From an uncultured Campylobacter sp. (lineage in GTDB: Bacteria; Campylobacterota; Campylobacteria; Campylobacterales; Campylobacteraceae), in assembly GCA_937875715.1 (NCBI GenBank), contig CALEHZ010000254.1, positions 1 through 6,918 of the forward strand: DNA of 6,918 nucleotides. The letters run 5' to 3'. Below are positions 6,463 to 6,918 of this stretch, piece by piece; the first letter of the stretch is position 1; each line of letters begins with the position of its first letter. Under the pieces are notes generated by a model. It saw nothing but the letters and a program-made list of their open reading frames with translations. It ran no database searches and had not been told where the DNA came from. The position numbers were made by a program, and so were the translations under genes.

Positions 6463-6918
6463 ATGCATAAACTTGTGTCCAAACTCGTAATATATCGTAA
6501 TCTGCCGCAGGATAATCTGCTTTTCCCTATGGCGGATATTTGCGCAGAATTTGCTAGTGGTTCTTATAATCGTGAGGATTTAGTTACTCGCATTTATGAC
6601 CAAATTCATAATTTATTAGATGTTGCAACCGTATATGGTTTTAACAAAAATCTTTGGCATAATTATTTGGCGTTCATTCTTTGCACTTGCGAAAACCCTT
6701 TTTCTATTACTTGCGAAAAAGAAGGCGCATGCAAGGGTACTGTAAATGTTTTTGCTGAAAGCGATTTTAAAATCATCAAAGAGCTTTTCGATTATGATTT
6801 CAAACCCATGGAAGAAGCTTTGGGGATTAACTGCTTTGATGTTGTAACTAACTATAATTCTGTTCCCAAAAAAGAACGTCGTTACAATAAAAATATTTCT
6901 GAAAAAGTTCAAAAGCTT
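6463..6918 (+). CDS. N-terminal part of a DUF815-like ATPase, cut by window end
   Basis: An uninterrupted frame of 152 codons starts at ATG 6463 and runs off the window with no stop. Its start is supported by GGGGG ten bases upstream, and it follows the permease stop by 22 bases, so the two are probably co-transcribed. The protein begins MHKLVSKLVIYRNLPQDN and contains YGFNKNLWHNYLAFILC (about 59-75) and ENPFSITCEK (about 78-87), then KELFDYDF and ALGINCFD. From memory this resembles the region preceding the P-loop in the long Firmicute members of DUF815, a family of predicted AAA-type ATPases of unknown role. The Walker A and B motifs would lie beyond the window, so no ATPase residue can be seen here and the assignment rests on recalled resemblance. 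It appears soluble, with no signal peptide or membrane segment. Confidence 0.6.
   Translation, partial: MHKLVSKLVIYRNLPQDNLLFPMADICAEFASGSYNREDLVTRIYDQIHNLLDVATVYGFNKNLWHNYLAFILCTCENPFSITCEKEGACKGTVNVFAESDFKIIKELFDYDFKPMEEALGINCFDVVTNYNSVPKKERRYNKNISEKVQKL

Noticed and set aside
6616..6912. 98-residue minus-strand frame under the last gene
   Set aside because: The plus-strand frame is continuous, has a ribosome binding site and a recognisable protein pattern; the minus frame is its shadow.
6913..6918. Window ends in AAGCTT, suggesting a HindIII cloning end
   Set aside because: The same hexamer occurs many times elsewhere in the window (for example near 4615, 5763 and 5973), so its presence at the end is not informative.

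Overview
The window is composite. Bases 1 to about 5315 look like Campylobacter (Campylobacterota). They hold a tightly packed run of housekeeping genes, coaD-tmk-hisS-speA, all on the + strand, with AAAGGA-type ribosome binding sites, ATGA stop/start overlaps and a low-GC codon style rich in AGC, TTA and AAA. From memory of the group, hisS followed by speA is a common arrangement in Campylobacter. Bases from about 5322 to the end look like a Firmicute, possibly one of the Negativicutes. They hold a GGT/GCT/GTT/TCC-rich NCS2-type purine permease followed by the start of a gene resembling the DUF815 ATPase family.

Layout. 6-476 coaD (coenzyme A synthesis), 473-1048 tmk (dTMP kinase), 1051-2280 hisS (histidyl-tRNA synthetase) and 2277-4115 speA (biosynthetic arginine decarboxylase) form one likely transcription unit with gaps of 2 nt or less. 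4116-4529 is a 414-base convergent intergenic region. It carries a family of AT-rich palindromes built on TGAATTTTATAAAATTCA, one GC-capped stem-loop, and a 39-codon minus-strand reading frame that may be a small gene or a gene remnant. 4530-5303 (minus) is an FkbM-family methyltransferase. 5322-6440 (+) is the NCS2 permease without its N-terminal part. 6463-6918 (+) is a gene that runs off the window.

The most important observation is the join at about 5316-5342. The methyltransferase frame on the minus strand and the permease frame on the plus strand both lose their N-terminal ends there, at almost the same base, and codon style changes at the same place. No transposase, integrase, attachment site or terminal repeat is visible. 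The simplest reading is a chimeric join, either an assembly artefact between two co-occurring bacteria or, less likely, a real illegitimate recombination. The two sides should not be interpreted as one locus until this is checked.

I do not see a new multi-gene system. The remaining points of interest are the palindrome family between speA and fkbM and the short frame inside that region.
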